Shown here: piece by piece, positions 44,499 to 52,665 of the stretch
Layout of the letters: each line of letters opens with the position of its first letter
How positions within the stretch are numbered: position 1 is the stretch's first letter
DNA from: Candidatus Poribacteria bacterium
GTDB lineage: Bacteria; Poribacteria; WGA-4E; WGA-3G
Assembly (NCBI GenBank): GCA_026710795.1
Contig: JAPOQK010000012.1
Location: 33,823-97,822, forward strand
DNA length: 64,000 nucleotides
Direction: 5' to 3'
Notes under the pieces: model-generated
The model's input: only the letters and a program-made list of their open reading frames with translations
Databases searched by the model: none
What the model was told of the DNA's origin: nothing
Program-made: the position numbers and the translations under genes

Positions 44499-44540
44499 GG
44501 GGTTGACATGTATATCGTGTCAACCCCAATGTTTTTTAAT
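44499..44540 (+). terminator. Rho-independent terminator after the second hsp20 gene
   Basis: GGGGTTGACA (44499-44508) and TGTCAACCCC (44518-44527) form a perfect ten-bp stem, followed by AATGTTTTTT. Confidence 0.85.
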
Positions 44541-44622
44541 TCCATAACCGAACATTTTGTTAAGATAGCAGTCTAAAGAAGTGAAGAGTAAACAATAATT
44601 TAAAAATAAAAAGGAGAATTGA

Positions 44623-45225
44623 ATGAGAAATTCACCACAACAAGGTCCCAGAGGTCCAAGAGGACATCGTCCACCAGAAGGTAGAGGTGCTGGACCCGGA
44701 AGAAGACATCGCAGACGAAGTGAAGGTAGGGAACAGGGACCACCCCCACAAGCAAGGCGAAATAGGAGAAACCGTCCATTAGAAAGATCTATGGATAATG
44801 GTCGTCCTCCAAGATGGCGTGGTAATCGTCAACGTTCACCGCAAGCAAACTTTAGACCCAATCGTATGCGAAAAAGGAGAAGAGGGAGATCGTTTTGGAA
44901 TCCGCCCATTGAATTGACTGTTTTTGATGACAGGTTTGAGGTGTTAGTTGAACTTCCTGGTGTTTCCCAAGACAACATTGATGTTTCTGTAACTGACAGA
45001 TTTCTGAAGGTAGAAGGGGAAAAACAGCGGAAACATTCTGATGAAAAGAATAAGTTCCGTAGGTCTGGATTGAAATACGGCAAATTCAAACGGGTACTTC
45101 CACTTCCTCCACCTGCTAATGCAGATGGGATTACTGCGAAATATAAGGATGGTATTTTATCTATAGTGATCCCAAAATCGGAAGATGCCAAATCTAAACA
45201 TATACCGATCAACGCAGACGCGTAG
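44623..45225 (+). CDS. Small heat-shock protein with Arg/Gly/Pro-rich N-terminal extension (3 of 3)
   Basis: 200 residues. The C-terminal half is a normal alpha-crystallin domain (IELTVFDDRFEVLVELPG, LKVEGEKQRKHS, YGKFKRVLPLP, YKDGILSIVIPKSED) with an IPI tail. The first 85 or so residues are an unusual low-complexity arm dominated by Arg, Gly and Pro, with GPRGPRGH, GPGRRHRRRSEGRE, RRNRRNRP and RMRKRRRGRS clusters. Such RGG/RRR-rich arms are common in RNA-binding and phase-separating proteins, and unusual in Hsp20. A ribosome site AAAAGGAG precedes the ATG. It follows a strong terminator, so it has a separate promoter I could not place. Confidence 0.88.
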   Translation: MRNSPQQGPRGPRGHRPPEGRGAGPGRRHRRRSEGREQGPPPQARRNRRNRPLERSMDNGRPPRWRGNRQRSPQANFRPNRMRKRRRGRSFWNPPIELTVFDDRFEVLVELPGVSQDNIDVSVTDRFLKVEGEKQRKHSDEKNKFRRSGLKYGKFKRVLPLPPPANADGITAKYKDGILSIVIPKSEDAKSKHIPINADA

Positions 45226-45275
45226 GTTATTGGCACACAATGGATTGTATATATCCATATAAGTAGATAGATGAA

Positions 45276-45312
45276 AGGCTAGTGCTATCAAGCACCAGCC
45301 TAATTTTATTTC
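45276..45312. terminator. Bidirectional terminator between hsp20-3 and aquaporin gene
   Basis: AGGCTAGTGCT (45276-45286) pairs with AGCACCAGCCT (45291-45301) around an ATCA loop, one A-C mismatch, followed by a T-rich stretch; it lies between convergent genes. Confidence 0.7.
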
Positions 45313-45325
45313 GAACAATACATAT

Positions 45326-46000
45326 TTACTTAGTTTCAACATCCTTTTCTTTAAACACACCTATATATAGAAGTGCGGCAAGCACCCCTCCTGCAAACGG
45401 TCCAACCAAATAGAGCCAAAGATCCGCATAATTCCCCGCTGCAATAGCTGGTCCCAATGTCCGTGCTGGATTGAGAGACGCACGGGTTAAAGGACCACCC
45501 ATCAGGATAAGAAATATTAATGTTAATCCAATAGCGAGTCCCGCAAAGTTGCCTGCTTTACCACTAACAGCAGTATTGAAAATCATATTGACAAGGAAGA
45601 ATGTAAGTATTATTTCAACAAAAAAACCCATTATGGGTGTAACAGTAAAAGCACCACCTGTCTCCACGGTTGTTAAAATCGTTACACCGAGATCAGATTC
45701 CATCGGTAGGATTACTTTAAGCAATAACGCCCCTGCAATACCTCCAGCAAACTGAACAATCCAATAACCGATGGCAGCAGTCCATTGAATTTCACCAGCA
45801 ACCAAAAATCCAAGAGTTACAGCAGGATTGATATGCGATCCTGATATATGTCCATAAGCATAAATAAAACCTACTACAACAAAACCGTGAGCAAGTGCAA
45901 CTTCTAATAAACCACCTTGTTTTATTGCCAACGCACCTGCACCAATAAAGATGAGTGCAAATGTACCGATAAATTCCGCAACTAAATACCGCAAATTCAT
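45326..46000 (-). CDS. Aquaporin/glycerol facilitator family channel (MIP)
   Basis: Six-helix channel for water or small neutral solutes. Both pore motifs are present: SGSHINPAVTLG near residues 53-64 and RASLNPARTLGPAI near 172-185, and the N-terminus RYLVAEFIGTFALIFIG matches the family. Length 224 is normal. The second motif with SLNPARTLGP resembles water-type aquaporins more than GlpF, but specificity residues were not modelled. The ATG lacks a ribosome site of its own: GGAGG lies in front of a tiny upstream frame (45997-46020) that ends in an ATGA overlap with this start. Confidence 0.9.
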   Translation of the reverse strand: MNLRYLVAEFIGTFALIFIGAGALAIKQGGLLEVALAHGFVVVGFIYAYGHISGSHINPAVTLGFLVAGEIQWTAAIGYWIVQFAGGIAGALLLKVILPMESDLGVTILTTVETGGAFTVTPIMGFFVEIILTFFLVNMIFNTAVSGKAGNFAGLAIGLTLIFLILMGGPLTRASLNPARTLGPAIAAGNYADLWLYLVGPFAGGVLAALLYIGVFKEKDVETK

Positions 46001-46020
46001 ATTGTCAACAATAGACTCAT
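45997..46020 (-). CDS. Candidate 7-codon upstream ORF coupled to the aquaporin start
   Basis: ATG at 46020 with GAGGAGG five bases upstream encodes MSLLLTI, and its TGA overlaps the aquaporin ATG (ATGA). The aquaporin start is 25 bases from that ribosome site, too far for direct initiation, so re-initiation is suggested. A sequencing or real frameshift near the start is the alternative. Confidence 0.35.
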   Translation of the reverse strand: MSLLLTI

Positions 46021-46075
46021 TGAGTCCTCCTCACTGTGATAGCCTGCTATATTCGTTCAGTTTATTCTGTATTAG

Positions 46076-47434
46076 TTATATTTGCCATCGACTTTGGAAT
46101 TGTTCAACCATGGCATCCGGTCCACCGTGCTGTCCCAAGAATTCTATAAATGCTTGATACAGTCTTCGTGCTTCATCGGTATCTGTATCAAACCGATTTT
46201 TCATCTGGTCTGGATCTGAAGGTAGATGGAATAAACTTTTTGGTGCGCCTTTATTTTCTAAGAGTAATGACCAAGTACCATCTGTGATACTTCCGTGTGG
46301 ACTTCCCCCGTCAGGACTCCATCCACCACCCCATGCACCATGTGTAACGGCATAATCTCTTCCCTTGTCGGTATCTTCCATTATTATAGGTAGCAAACTA
46401 TGACCTTCGACCTGATTTCCACGTTCTGCACTGAATACATCAACTAAAGTTGCAGGTATGTCAATGATACTCGCAAGTGCTTCAGTCCGACGGGGTGTAG
46501 CATCAGGATGATATATTAGCAGTGGGATATGGACTATTTCCTCGTACATACTTAGATTTTTAGCAATTAATCCATGTTCACCCAATAAAAAACCGTGATC
46601 TGCCATAAAAATCACCATCGTGTTTTCCATCAATCCCATGTAGTCGATCTTGTTCAACAAATGTCCAATCCAATTATCCACAAGACACGCTTCAGCACGA
46701 TATAACGCATTGAGACGTTGGGTTGTGCGTTCATCCATCTTGTTTGGACCATAAGTCGGGTATATTGGTTCAGGACCATCGTAATCATCAGAATCAAATC
46801 GTCTGATATACCAATCAGGCACATCCCACGGTTCGTGTGGATCAAATGTATCTACCATTAGATAGAAGTTTTCGTGTTTATAGTTCCGTTCCAACCAATC
46901 ACATGCAGTCTGCACAGTTTGTGCAACAAAGGTATCCCCTTCATTTTTCCTAAAATCTGCATTTTTGAGATGGTTACTGAGTCCAGGTGGCAAATTATTT
47001 GGATGTGGTCGCGTATGTTCACGATACCGTAAAGCTATATCAGAATCATAGTCATAGGGTTGCGTCTCCAACAGATCAGATTCCTGTCCACGTATCCATT
47101 TCCAGCCTGTAAATCCTCTGTTATACAGAAATCCGTTATTGAGATGGTGTGGTGTATCAGCAATCATCATGCTAACCACACCTGCTTTTGTAAGAGCGTT
47201 TGCAATAACAGGCACGTTTCCTTTAAGCGGTTCCCATCCCCGACGGCATATACCTACCTCACCTGTCACCAAATCTCCACGAATTGGCACTGTAGGATAA
47301 CTACAAACATAGGCTTTATCAAAAATAACGCATTTTTCCGCAAACGCATTAAGTGCAGGACTATATCCTTTCCCACCATATATGTCTAAGTTATCACGTC
47401 TAAAAGTATCCGATATTATATGGATGATATTCAT
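46076..47434 (-). CDS. Sulfatase-fold hydrolase with Thr in place of the catalytic Cys
   Basis: Alkaline-phosphatase-superfamily protein related to sulfatases, 452 residues and without a signal peptide. The opening IIHIISDTFRRDNLDIYGG and the metal block VIFMADHGFLLGEHG are standard. The sulfatase signature C-x-P-S-R-x-x-x-L-T-G reads TVPIRGDLVTG, so the residue normally converted to formylglycine is Thr; a nearby Cys (CSYP) is four residues earlier and out of register. Thr nucleophiles occur in phosphodiesterases and phosphoethanolamine transferases of this superfamily, so phosphoester hydrolysis is more likely than sulfate release. The ribosome site AGAGGAA precedes the ATG. It lies between the aquaporin and O-antigen ligase genes on the same strand. 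Confidence 0.82.
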   Translation of the reverse strand: MNIIHIISDTFRRDNLDIYGGKGYSPALNAFAEKCVIFDKAYVCSYPTVPIRGDLVTGEVGICRRGWEPLKGNVPVIANALTKAGVVSMMIADTPHHLNNGFLYNRGFTGWKWIRGQESDLLETQPYDYDSDIALRYREHTRPHPNNLPPGLSNHLKNADFRKNEGDTFVAQTVQTACDWLERNYKHENFYLMVDTFDPHEPWDVPDWYIRRFDSDDYDGPEPIYPTYGPNKMDERTTQRLNALYRAEACLVDNWIGHLLNKIDYMGLMENTMVIFMADHGFLLGEHGLIAKNLSMYEEIVHIPLLIYHPDATPRRTEALASIIDIPATLVDVFSAERGNQVEGHSLLPIIMEDTDKGRDYAVTHGAWGGGWSPDGGSPHGSITDGTWSLLLENKGAPKSLFHLPSDPDQMKNRFDTDTDEARRLYQAFIEFLGQHGGPDAMVEQFQSRWQI

Positions 47435-47501
47435 TGATTTCCTCTTTTATTACAAATTAAATACGTATCGTAATGATACAGAATATGGATTATTAAATAG
47501 A

Positions 47502-48902
47502 TTATACCGTATTTGTGGTTTCATGTGGCGTATCATCTTTTTCTCGTTCAGCAATCTGCACAACAGCAGGCAGTAGACCGTATATACCCCAGAACGGCAC
47601 ACCGATAGCATCCCCGTTTAGAAGGTTATTTACGAGGAAATGTGCCATCAATGAGATTTCCGCTGCCATAAGACCGATGATAATAGAACGGAAAAATCCA
47701 TCATCAATTCGTTTGAGGGCACGAAGACCGTATCGTAAGAATGCATAATTGAGCCAAATCCAAACTATCAACCCGACAATTCCCAATTCTGCCATTACCT
47801 GTAAATATTCACTATGTGCTCCTAATTGATACTGAGCAACGTAGCTGCCAACCAATGCAACATCCTCTTCATATAGCATCGCAAAGGCACCATATCCGTT
47901 ACCCAAGATAGGATTTTCAAGAAACATATTTACTGCTTGTCCCCAACGTAGCAATCGCGCTCTGTTGGATGCATAGTTGAGATCTACAGAGGTTGATACC
48001 CGTTCCACGACTGAACTATATACACCCGGCAAACTTAAACATACCAACAAGACTAAACAAGTTGCTCCGATAAATAACACCTTTTTCTGGGTTACTCCTC
48101 TCCCCAATTGCACTAACATGAATCCTACAGCAACGATAACTGAGACCCAAACACCGCGTGAGAAACACATGATAAGTCCCAAACCAAAGCAGATAAACCA
48201 ACCTATCCACAAGAACCTGTCATAACGTTGATTGTCAAATAGTAGACGACTTAAACAGATTAAGAAGAAGATTGCTGTGAATGAACCATATACCGAGTAA
48301 TTTGTGAATGGAGAACTCCGATATGCACTTGTCCATTGCCACTGATCTATATGATAAATCAATACGATTACGGTCCATACTACAGCTATCGCAGCACTTG
48401 GAAAAGAAGAAATAAATAGTCGTTTCAATCTTTGATGATTCTGAACCAGATCGTATACTACTACACTGAACATGGTGTATGTAGCATAACGTAAAGCACC
48501 TTTCAATGTGCCAAATAGATCTGGTGTATTGATTGCAGATAGGAAGGTAATAAAGATAAAACAACAGAGTGGTAGTAAAAATGGAAATGATGGAGTGTCT
48601 TTTCGTTTCCCAAGCGCGTAATCAACTATCTTTTTTAACCAATAAACAATAGTGAGCATACCTAACAAAGGCTCTGTTGGTGTCTGAATCTCAAGCAGTT
48701 GAGGGATAATATACCGAAAGGAAAATGGTAAGCAGATTAAGAGGATATAGAGTGCCAACTCCATTCCAATGCATACAAAGGCACCAGTAGCAGCAAGTAG
48801 GCATAGCACAGCAAGCGGGGTTTCTGAATAATACCCGAGGATTGCCCCGAACAAGATGCAAACGATAAAAGGTAAGATACGGTTTGCTTGCTTCAAGGAC
48901 AT
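47502..48902 (-). CDS. O-antigen ligase/polymerase family membrane protein (Wzy_C)
   Basis: 466 residues with 10-12 predicted membrane helices. The central FSRGVWVSVIVAVGFMLVQL and the following periplasmic loop containing NPILGNGYGAFAMLYEED and GAHSEYLQVMAELGIVGLIVW match the O-antigen ligase (Wzy_C/WaaL) domain. It would join or polymerise polysaccharide repeat units at the outer face of the inner membrane, consistent with the Wza/Wzc, heptose and UDP-sugar genes earlier in the window, although those lie 38 kb away. The next gene upstream on the same strand, a putative beta-barrel protein, ends 12 bases before this start. Confidence 0.85.
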   Translation of the reverse strand: MSLKQANRILPFIVCILFGAILGYYSETPLAVLCLLAATGAFVCIGMELALYILLICLPFSFRYIIPQLLEIQTPTEPLLGMLTIVYWLKKIVDYALGKRKDTPSFPFLLPLCCFIFITFLSAINTPDLFGTLKGALRYATYTMFSVVVYDLVQNHQRLKRLFISSFPSAAIAVVWTVIVLIYHIDQWQWTSAYRSSPFTNYSVYGSFTAIFFLICLSRLLFDNQRYDRFLWIGWFICFGLGLIMCFSRGVWVSVIVAVGFMLVQLGRGVTQKKVLFIGATCLVLLVCLSLPGVYSSVVERVSTSVDLNYASNRARLLRWGQAVNMFLENPILGNGYGAFAMLYEEDVALVGSYVAQYQLGAHSEYLQVMAELGIVGLIVWIWLNYAFLRYGLRALKRIDDGFFRSIIIGLMAAEISLMAHFLVNNLLNGDAIGVPFWGIYGLLPAVVQIAEREKDDTPHETTNTV

Positions 48903-48914
48903 GCCTTCAAACGA

Positions 48915-49631
48915 TTAAAACTGTGTGCTGACTCCAAGTCCAATCGCTGTTCCATCCAAAATAATATTCAGTGGGAGAGTTCCTGTAGTTTCTATACTTT
49001 TCAGGATTCGTTTAAATTCAATTGTGATAGATGCGTTATTTCCTATATTTGCGTGTGTACCTGTGGTAGGTTTCCAGTGGAACAACTCTATTCCTGCAAA
49101 TACATATCCGGTTGTACTTGAACCACTATTGGATATTGCAATGCCTTGTTGATTTAACAGGTCCACTATATTACCACTAAAATTTGATCTCAATACCCCG
49201 AAACCTGCACCAATATAGATTGGAAGATATTGATATAGCAGTACAGGACGATATATTAACTGATAGGAAAATGGAATAAGGCTAGCCGACAGAAACAGTG
49301 GATTCTGTCCTGGTGTTTGTAGTTCAGTACTCCAGTAACCTAATTCCAACCGTGAATCAAGTTCCGGTATATGTTGTAGAACAATTGACAGTGTAGGCAT
49401 CAGTGCTACTGGAGTATTTGTTATACCGACATTCCGAAGAACATTGTTTAAATCACCTAATTCTGGTTTGTAGGAATAGATTGCAAACTGAAGTGATGAA
49501 CTTCGGATGTATTGCCCCCATAAATTGTCTAAGAATGATGATTGAGGTGTTGTCTGTACATCGGTGGGATGTGCCTGAGAGATACCAGAAAATATAAAAA
49601 AAATGAACATTATTACTAACAGATAACGCAT
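48915..49631 (-). CDS. Secreted protein, probable outer-membrane beta-barrel, unknown
   Basis: I do not recognise the family. 238 residues with a clear signal peptide (LVIMFIFFIFSGISQAH). The mature part alternates short hydrophobic and polar strands with many aromatic residues (YLPIYIGAGFGVL, GYVFAGIELFHW) and ends in Phe (GLGVSTQF), as outer-membrane beta-barrels do. It lies directly upstream of the O-antigen ligase gene on the same strand, 12 bases away, so a surface role is plausible. Confidence in the barrel call is moderate. Confidence 0.6.
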   Translation of the reverse strand: MRYLLVIMFIFFIFSGISQAHPTDVQTTPQSSFLDNLWGQYIRSSSLQFAIYSYKPELGDLNNVLRNVGITNTPVALMPTLSIVLQHIPELDSRLELGYWSTELQTPGQNPLFLSASLIPFSYQLIYRPVLLYQYLPIYIGAGFGVLRSNFSGNIVDLLNQQGIAISNSGSSTTGYVFAGIELFHWKPTTGTHANIGNNASITIEFKRILKSIETTGTLPLNIILDGTAIGLGVSTQF

Positions 49632-49714
49632 AATTATATGTATTTCATAGATCCAATTCGTTCATTTCATCATATATATCTGGTAGTTCACGATAAAAAC
49701 AGCACTTTAGGAAT

Positions 49715-49749
49715 AAAAAGTTAGGATGTCCCAATTAGGACACCCTAAC
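49715..49749 (-). terminator. Rho-independent terminator after the OmpA-lipoprotein gene
   Basis: Read on the minus strand GTTAGGGTGTCC pairs with GGACATCCTAAC (arms 49738-49749 and 49720-49732, one mismatch) and is followed by TTTTTATTCC. Confidence 0.75.
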
Positions 49750-49794
49750 AACACTGGATGGATATTCGTGGGGACAAACACGTAAGAACAATGT

Positions 49795-50670
49795 TTACAT
49801 CATGGAACCAGATGGGTTTAGAGTAACTTCTACCCGACGGTTCATGGCTCTTCCGGCAGTTGTGTTCTGCGGTGCTACCGGGTCAGTGTGTGCTTTCCCA
49901 ACTGCTTTGATTCTGGCTGATTCAACGCCTTTACTTGTGAGATATTTGACAACAGAATTTGCTCGTGCTTGTGATAGATCCCAATTGCTTCGGAATCCAC
50001 CCCGTAAAACAGGTGTTCCATCTGCATGTCCTTCAACAAGAATCTCTGCACCTGGATTTTCCATTATCTGTCCTACTATACCATCAAGCATCTCTTTTCC
50101 TTTACTTGACAGTCCTGTTTGACCACTACCAAAAGTTACTGTGACCAATAGGGACGGTTTTGAGGCAGCCTCAGCTTTTAACTCGGTGATATCCTCTAAT
50201 ATAGAAGCAATCTGCGCCATGGCTTTCTTTAAATCCATGCCCTGAGTATTCAAGCTTTTTGCAAGATCCATAAGTTCACTTTTGATCTTTGCATCTTCGG
50301 CTTTAGCAAAATTATTTGATTCTTTACCCTGCATATCAATAACTTTTGATAAGTCAGCCCGAAGTTTCGCGTTTTCTTCTTTAGTGTTTTGGTCCGCAGC
50401 AGCAATTGTGTCAGCATCTCCTTGCTGTGATGCGGCAATTGCCTCATCCTTTGCTCTAGAGATCGCCTCCATCGTAGCCTTATTATTTTGATCAACTTTT
50501 GCATCCAGTGTAGAAATCTGATTCTTTATTTCTGTAGTGGATTGGTCAATATGGGCAACATGTTCATTTTTCCACATTTCAAACTCTTCTTGGTTTAACT
50601 TACCACAACCTATGACGGCAATGCTAACAACCAAAAGAGCAGCGACAATAAGTGTTCCTGTGGTTTTCAT
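49795..50670 (-). CDS. OmpA-family lipoprotein with coiled coil (Pal-like)
   Basis: Start placed at ATG 50670, with GGAGG six bases upstream; the frame runs back to 50826 but that extension lacks a signal or ribosome site. The N-terminus MKTTGTLIVAALLVVSIAVIGC is a lipoprotein signal, with Cys22 acylated. Residues 25-150 form an alpha-helical coiled coil rich in Lys, Asp, Ala and Gln. The C-terminal OmpA domain (VTFGSGQTGLSSKGKEML, EILVEGHADGTPV, LSQARANSVVKYLTSKGV, NRRVEVTL) binds peptidoglycan. It should tether the outer membrane to the cell wall. It is divergent from the M48 protease gene, followed by a clear terminator. Confidence 0.87.
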   Translation of the reverse strand: MKTTGTLIVAALLVVSIAVIGCGKLNQEEFEMWKNEHVAHIDQSTTEIKNQISTLDAKVDQNNKATMEAISRAKDEAIAASQQGDADTIAAADQNTKEENAKLRADLSKVIDMQGKESNNFAKAEDAKIKSELMDLAKSLNTQGMDLKKAMAQIASILEDITELKAEAASKPSLLVTVTFGSGQTGLSSKGKEMLDGIVGQIMENPGAEILVEGHADGTPVLRGGFRSNWDLSQARANSVVKYLTSKGVESARIKAVGKAHTDPVAPQNTTAGRAMNRRVEVTLNPSGSMM

Positions 50671-50849
50671 GGAATTCCTCCAAAATTTGATGCGTAAACT
50701 GAGTAATATATTGATTTCACATTGTATGTGTTTTAATAGTTTAACACAATTCGGATTATAATTCAAAAAAATTTGTTGTATGGATCTTTTTCTGGAGTTT
50801 TGAGATGATATTACTTGAAAATTCAAGAAAAGTGCTATAAAATAAATAA

Positions 50850-52220
50850 ATGGGTCAATTGAGTATTATTCTAATTGTTGGTTTCCTCTGTCTATTCACT
50901 TATGAACCACCAGAAGACATCGGTGAAATAAATACGACTCAAACGGTTTTTTGGAATCTGATATTTACAATTGGACCAATATTGCTTGCCTACTTTGTAA
51001 CATCTGTTATACCACGCATCCTTCAATCAAATAAAACCTTTACAGAGAGTATATTCTCACACATTAGACATTTTCGTTTTATTTTTGAAGTGCTATGTTT
51101 AGGAACATACTTATGTGCCCTATATCAATTAGACCTACCAGTATATATACATTACTGGCTTTCCTTCTTCCCTTTTGTAGAATTACGTCAAAGCTTGGGA
51201 ATATTACCACTCATCGTCAGTTTAATCGGTGTTCGATTGGTATTTCACAATTCGAATCGTTCAAGTGAAGTACGATATAGTGAATTGTTGTCATTCCAAT
51301 TGAAGTTCCTACTCTTACCACTCGTACCACTACTAATCTATCTAACTACTTTGGATATAATTGTAAGACTACCGGAAGAGATACAGTTATTCCTTGTTAA
51401 ACATCCATATTTAATTATTGGTCTACTATTACCAGTACTGGCAGGGGCGTACATCTTCGCGCCGTTATTGATGCGGTTTATGTGGAAGACAGTACCACTT
51501 TCTAATGATATATTGAAGGAGAAGTTGGAAAAATTGACAATAAAAAGTAAGATGAAATATCGCGGTATAAGTGTTTGGAAAACCGGTTCATTATTAATCG
51601 CAAATGCAGCAGTGGCAGGAACACTTAAATGGAATAGGAGAATCTTTTTGACCGATACGCTACTAAACTATTTTACTGACGATCAAATTGAGACAATAGT
51701 CGCACATGAACTTGGACATATTCGGTATAAACACATTCCTACATATATTCTTTTTTCGTGTCTTTATTTACTAAGTTATCCCATATTTATTATATTAGTT
51801 GAAAATCCAATCCTACAATTATTACCCCTGAATATACTCGAAAAATACCCATTTCTATCAACTATCGGTTCATTGCTATTTTTTGTTTTGTATTTTATTT
51901 TTGGTTTTCGGTATGTGTCACGACGTTTTGAACACCAAGCTGACTTATATGCTGTTTCGCTGACTAACAAACCTGATGCATTTATCGCTGCATTAGAAAG
52001 ACTGGCACTTTTTAACAGTATTCCTATATCTGTTCGTCGAATTTTCGAGCTTTTTAATACACATCCTTCTATATATCGTCGTGTTGAATTTATCTATCGG
52101 TATTTGAAAGGTGATACAAAAACTAATCGATACCAAAACTATCTGATAGAAACAAAATTGTTGGTCATTTTATTACCGATATTCTGTGCAGCTGCCCTCA
52201 TTTTGCTGTTTGTATTCTAA
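50850..52220 (+). CDS. Membrane M48-family metalloprotease
   Basis: Zinc peptidase of the HtpX/Ste24-like group, 456 residues. Multi-helix membrane region in the N-terminal half, then the zinc-binding HELGH in VAHELGHIRYKH near residues 284-295, and the third ligand Glu in FEHQADLYAVSL near 360. C-terminal hydrophobic helix. It would degrade or process membrane proteins. The ATG has no ribosome site; a TAAAAT hexamer lies six bases upstream (50838-50843), so the message may be leaderless. Divergent from the OmpA-lipoprotein gene, with about 180 bases between, and convergent with the small ZapA-like gene. Confidence 0.85.
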   Translation: MGQLSIILIVGFLCLFTYEPPEDIGEINTTQTVFWNLIFTIGPILLAYFVTSVIPRILQSNKTFTESIFSHIRHFRFIFEVLCLGTYLCALYQLDLPVYIHYWLSFFPFVELRQSLGILPLIVSLIGVRLVFHNSNRSSEVRYSELLSFQLKFLLLPLVPLLIYLTTLDIIVRLPEEIQLFLVKHPYLIIGLLLPVLAGAYIFAPLLMRFMWKTVPLSNDILKEKLEKLTIKSKMKYRGISVWKTGSLLIANAAVAGTLKWNRRIFLTDTLLNYFTDDQIETIVAHELGHIRYKHIPTYILFSCLYLLSYPIFIILVENPILQLLPLNILEKYPFLSTIGSLLFFVLYFIFGFRYVSRRFEHQADLYAVSLTNKPDAFIAALERLALFNSIPISVRRIFELFNTHPSIYRRVEFIYRYLKGDTKTNRYQNYLIETKLLVILLPIFCAAALILLFVF

Positions 52221-52227
52221 TATTGTT

Positions 52228-52563
52228 CTATTCCGGTTCAAGCACAAATTTCAGTTTATCAATAGCACGGGTGATCGGTAACTCATAAAACTTCTGTAAC
52301 TCACGCAATTCATTAGCTATGTCAAACGCAACAAGCATCGGAATCCGTGTTTCATCGTAACCTTTATGAGTATAACTTTCAACCCGACTCTTAACATAGG
52401 CAATGAGGATTTCAATATCCTCAGCACTTAACTCATCCGAAGGTCTGATAGAGTAAGGAATACCCAAAATTACAAATCGGATCGCTTTTGCCTCCTGAGG
52501 AGATTCATTTTCCTCCTCGGTATTCTGTTCTTCTTGAAGATCTTCATTTTGTTCTTCTTGCAT
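52228..52563 (-). CDS. ZapA-like cell division protein (tentative)
   Basis: 111 residues. After a Glu/Gln-rich N-terminal arm (residues 1-25), the sequence AIRFVILGIPYSIRPSDELS-type start, AYVKSRVESYTHKGYDE and MLVAFDIANELRELQKFYE matches the ZapA pattern of a strand pair followed by two long helices, of which the first includes A-Y-V and the second the L-x-x-A-F-D-I-A-N-E-L motif. ZapA cross-links FtsZ filaments. Ribosome site GGAAGGAAC is present. It is downstream of aroE on the same strand. Similarity is modest, so the call is tentative. Confidence 0.5.
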   Translation of the reverse strand: MQEEQNEDLQEEQNTEEENESPQEAKAIRFVILGIPYSIRPSDELSAEDIEILIAYVKSRVESYTHKGYDETRIPMLVAFDIANELRELQKFYELPITRAIDKLKFVLEPE

Positions 52564-52665
52564 ATCTGTTCCTTCCTGATGAAATACTCCATTTACTTTG
52601 TTGTTTTTAGGTTACAATAGGTTCTTCAGGACATACAATCGCATTAATTCTATATTGCTTCTATC

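Noticed and set aside
50671..50826. 52-residue extension of the OmpA lipoprotein
   Set aside because: It would bury the lipoprotein signal and lacks a ribosome site; GGAGG supports ATG 50670.
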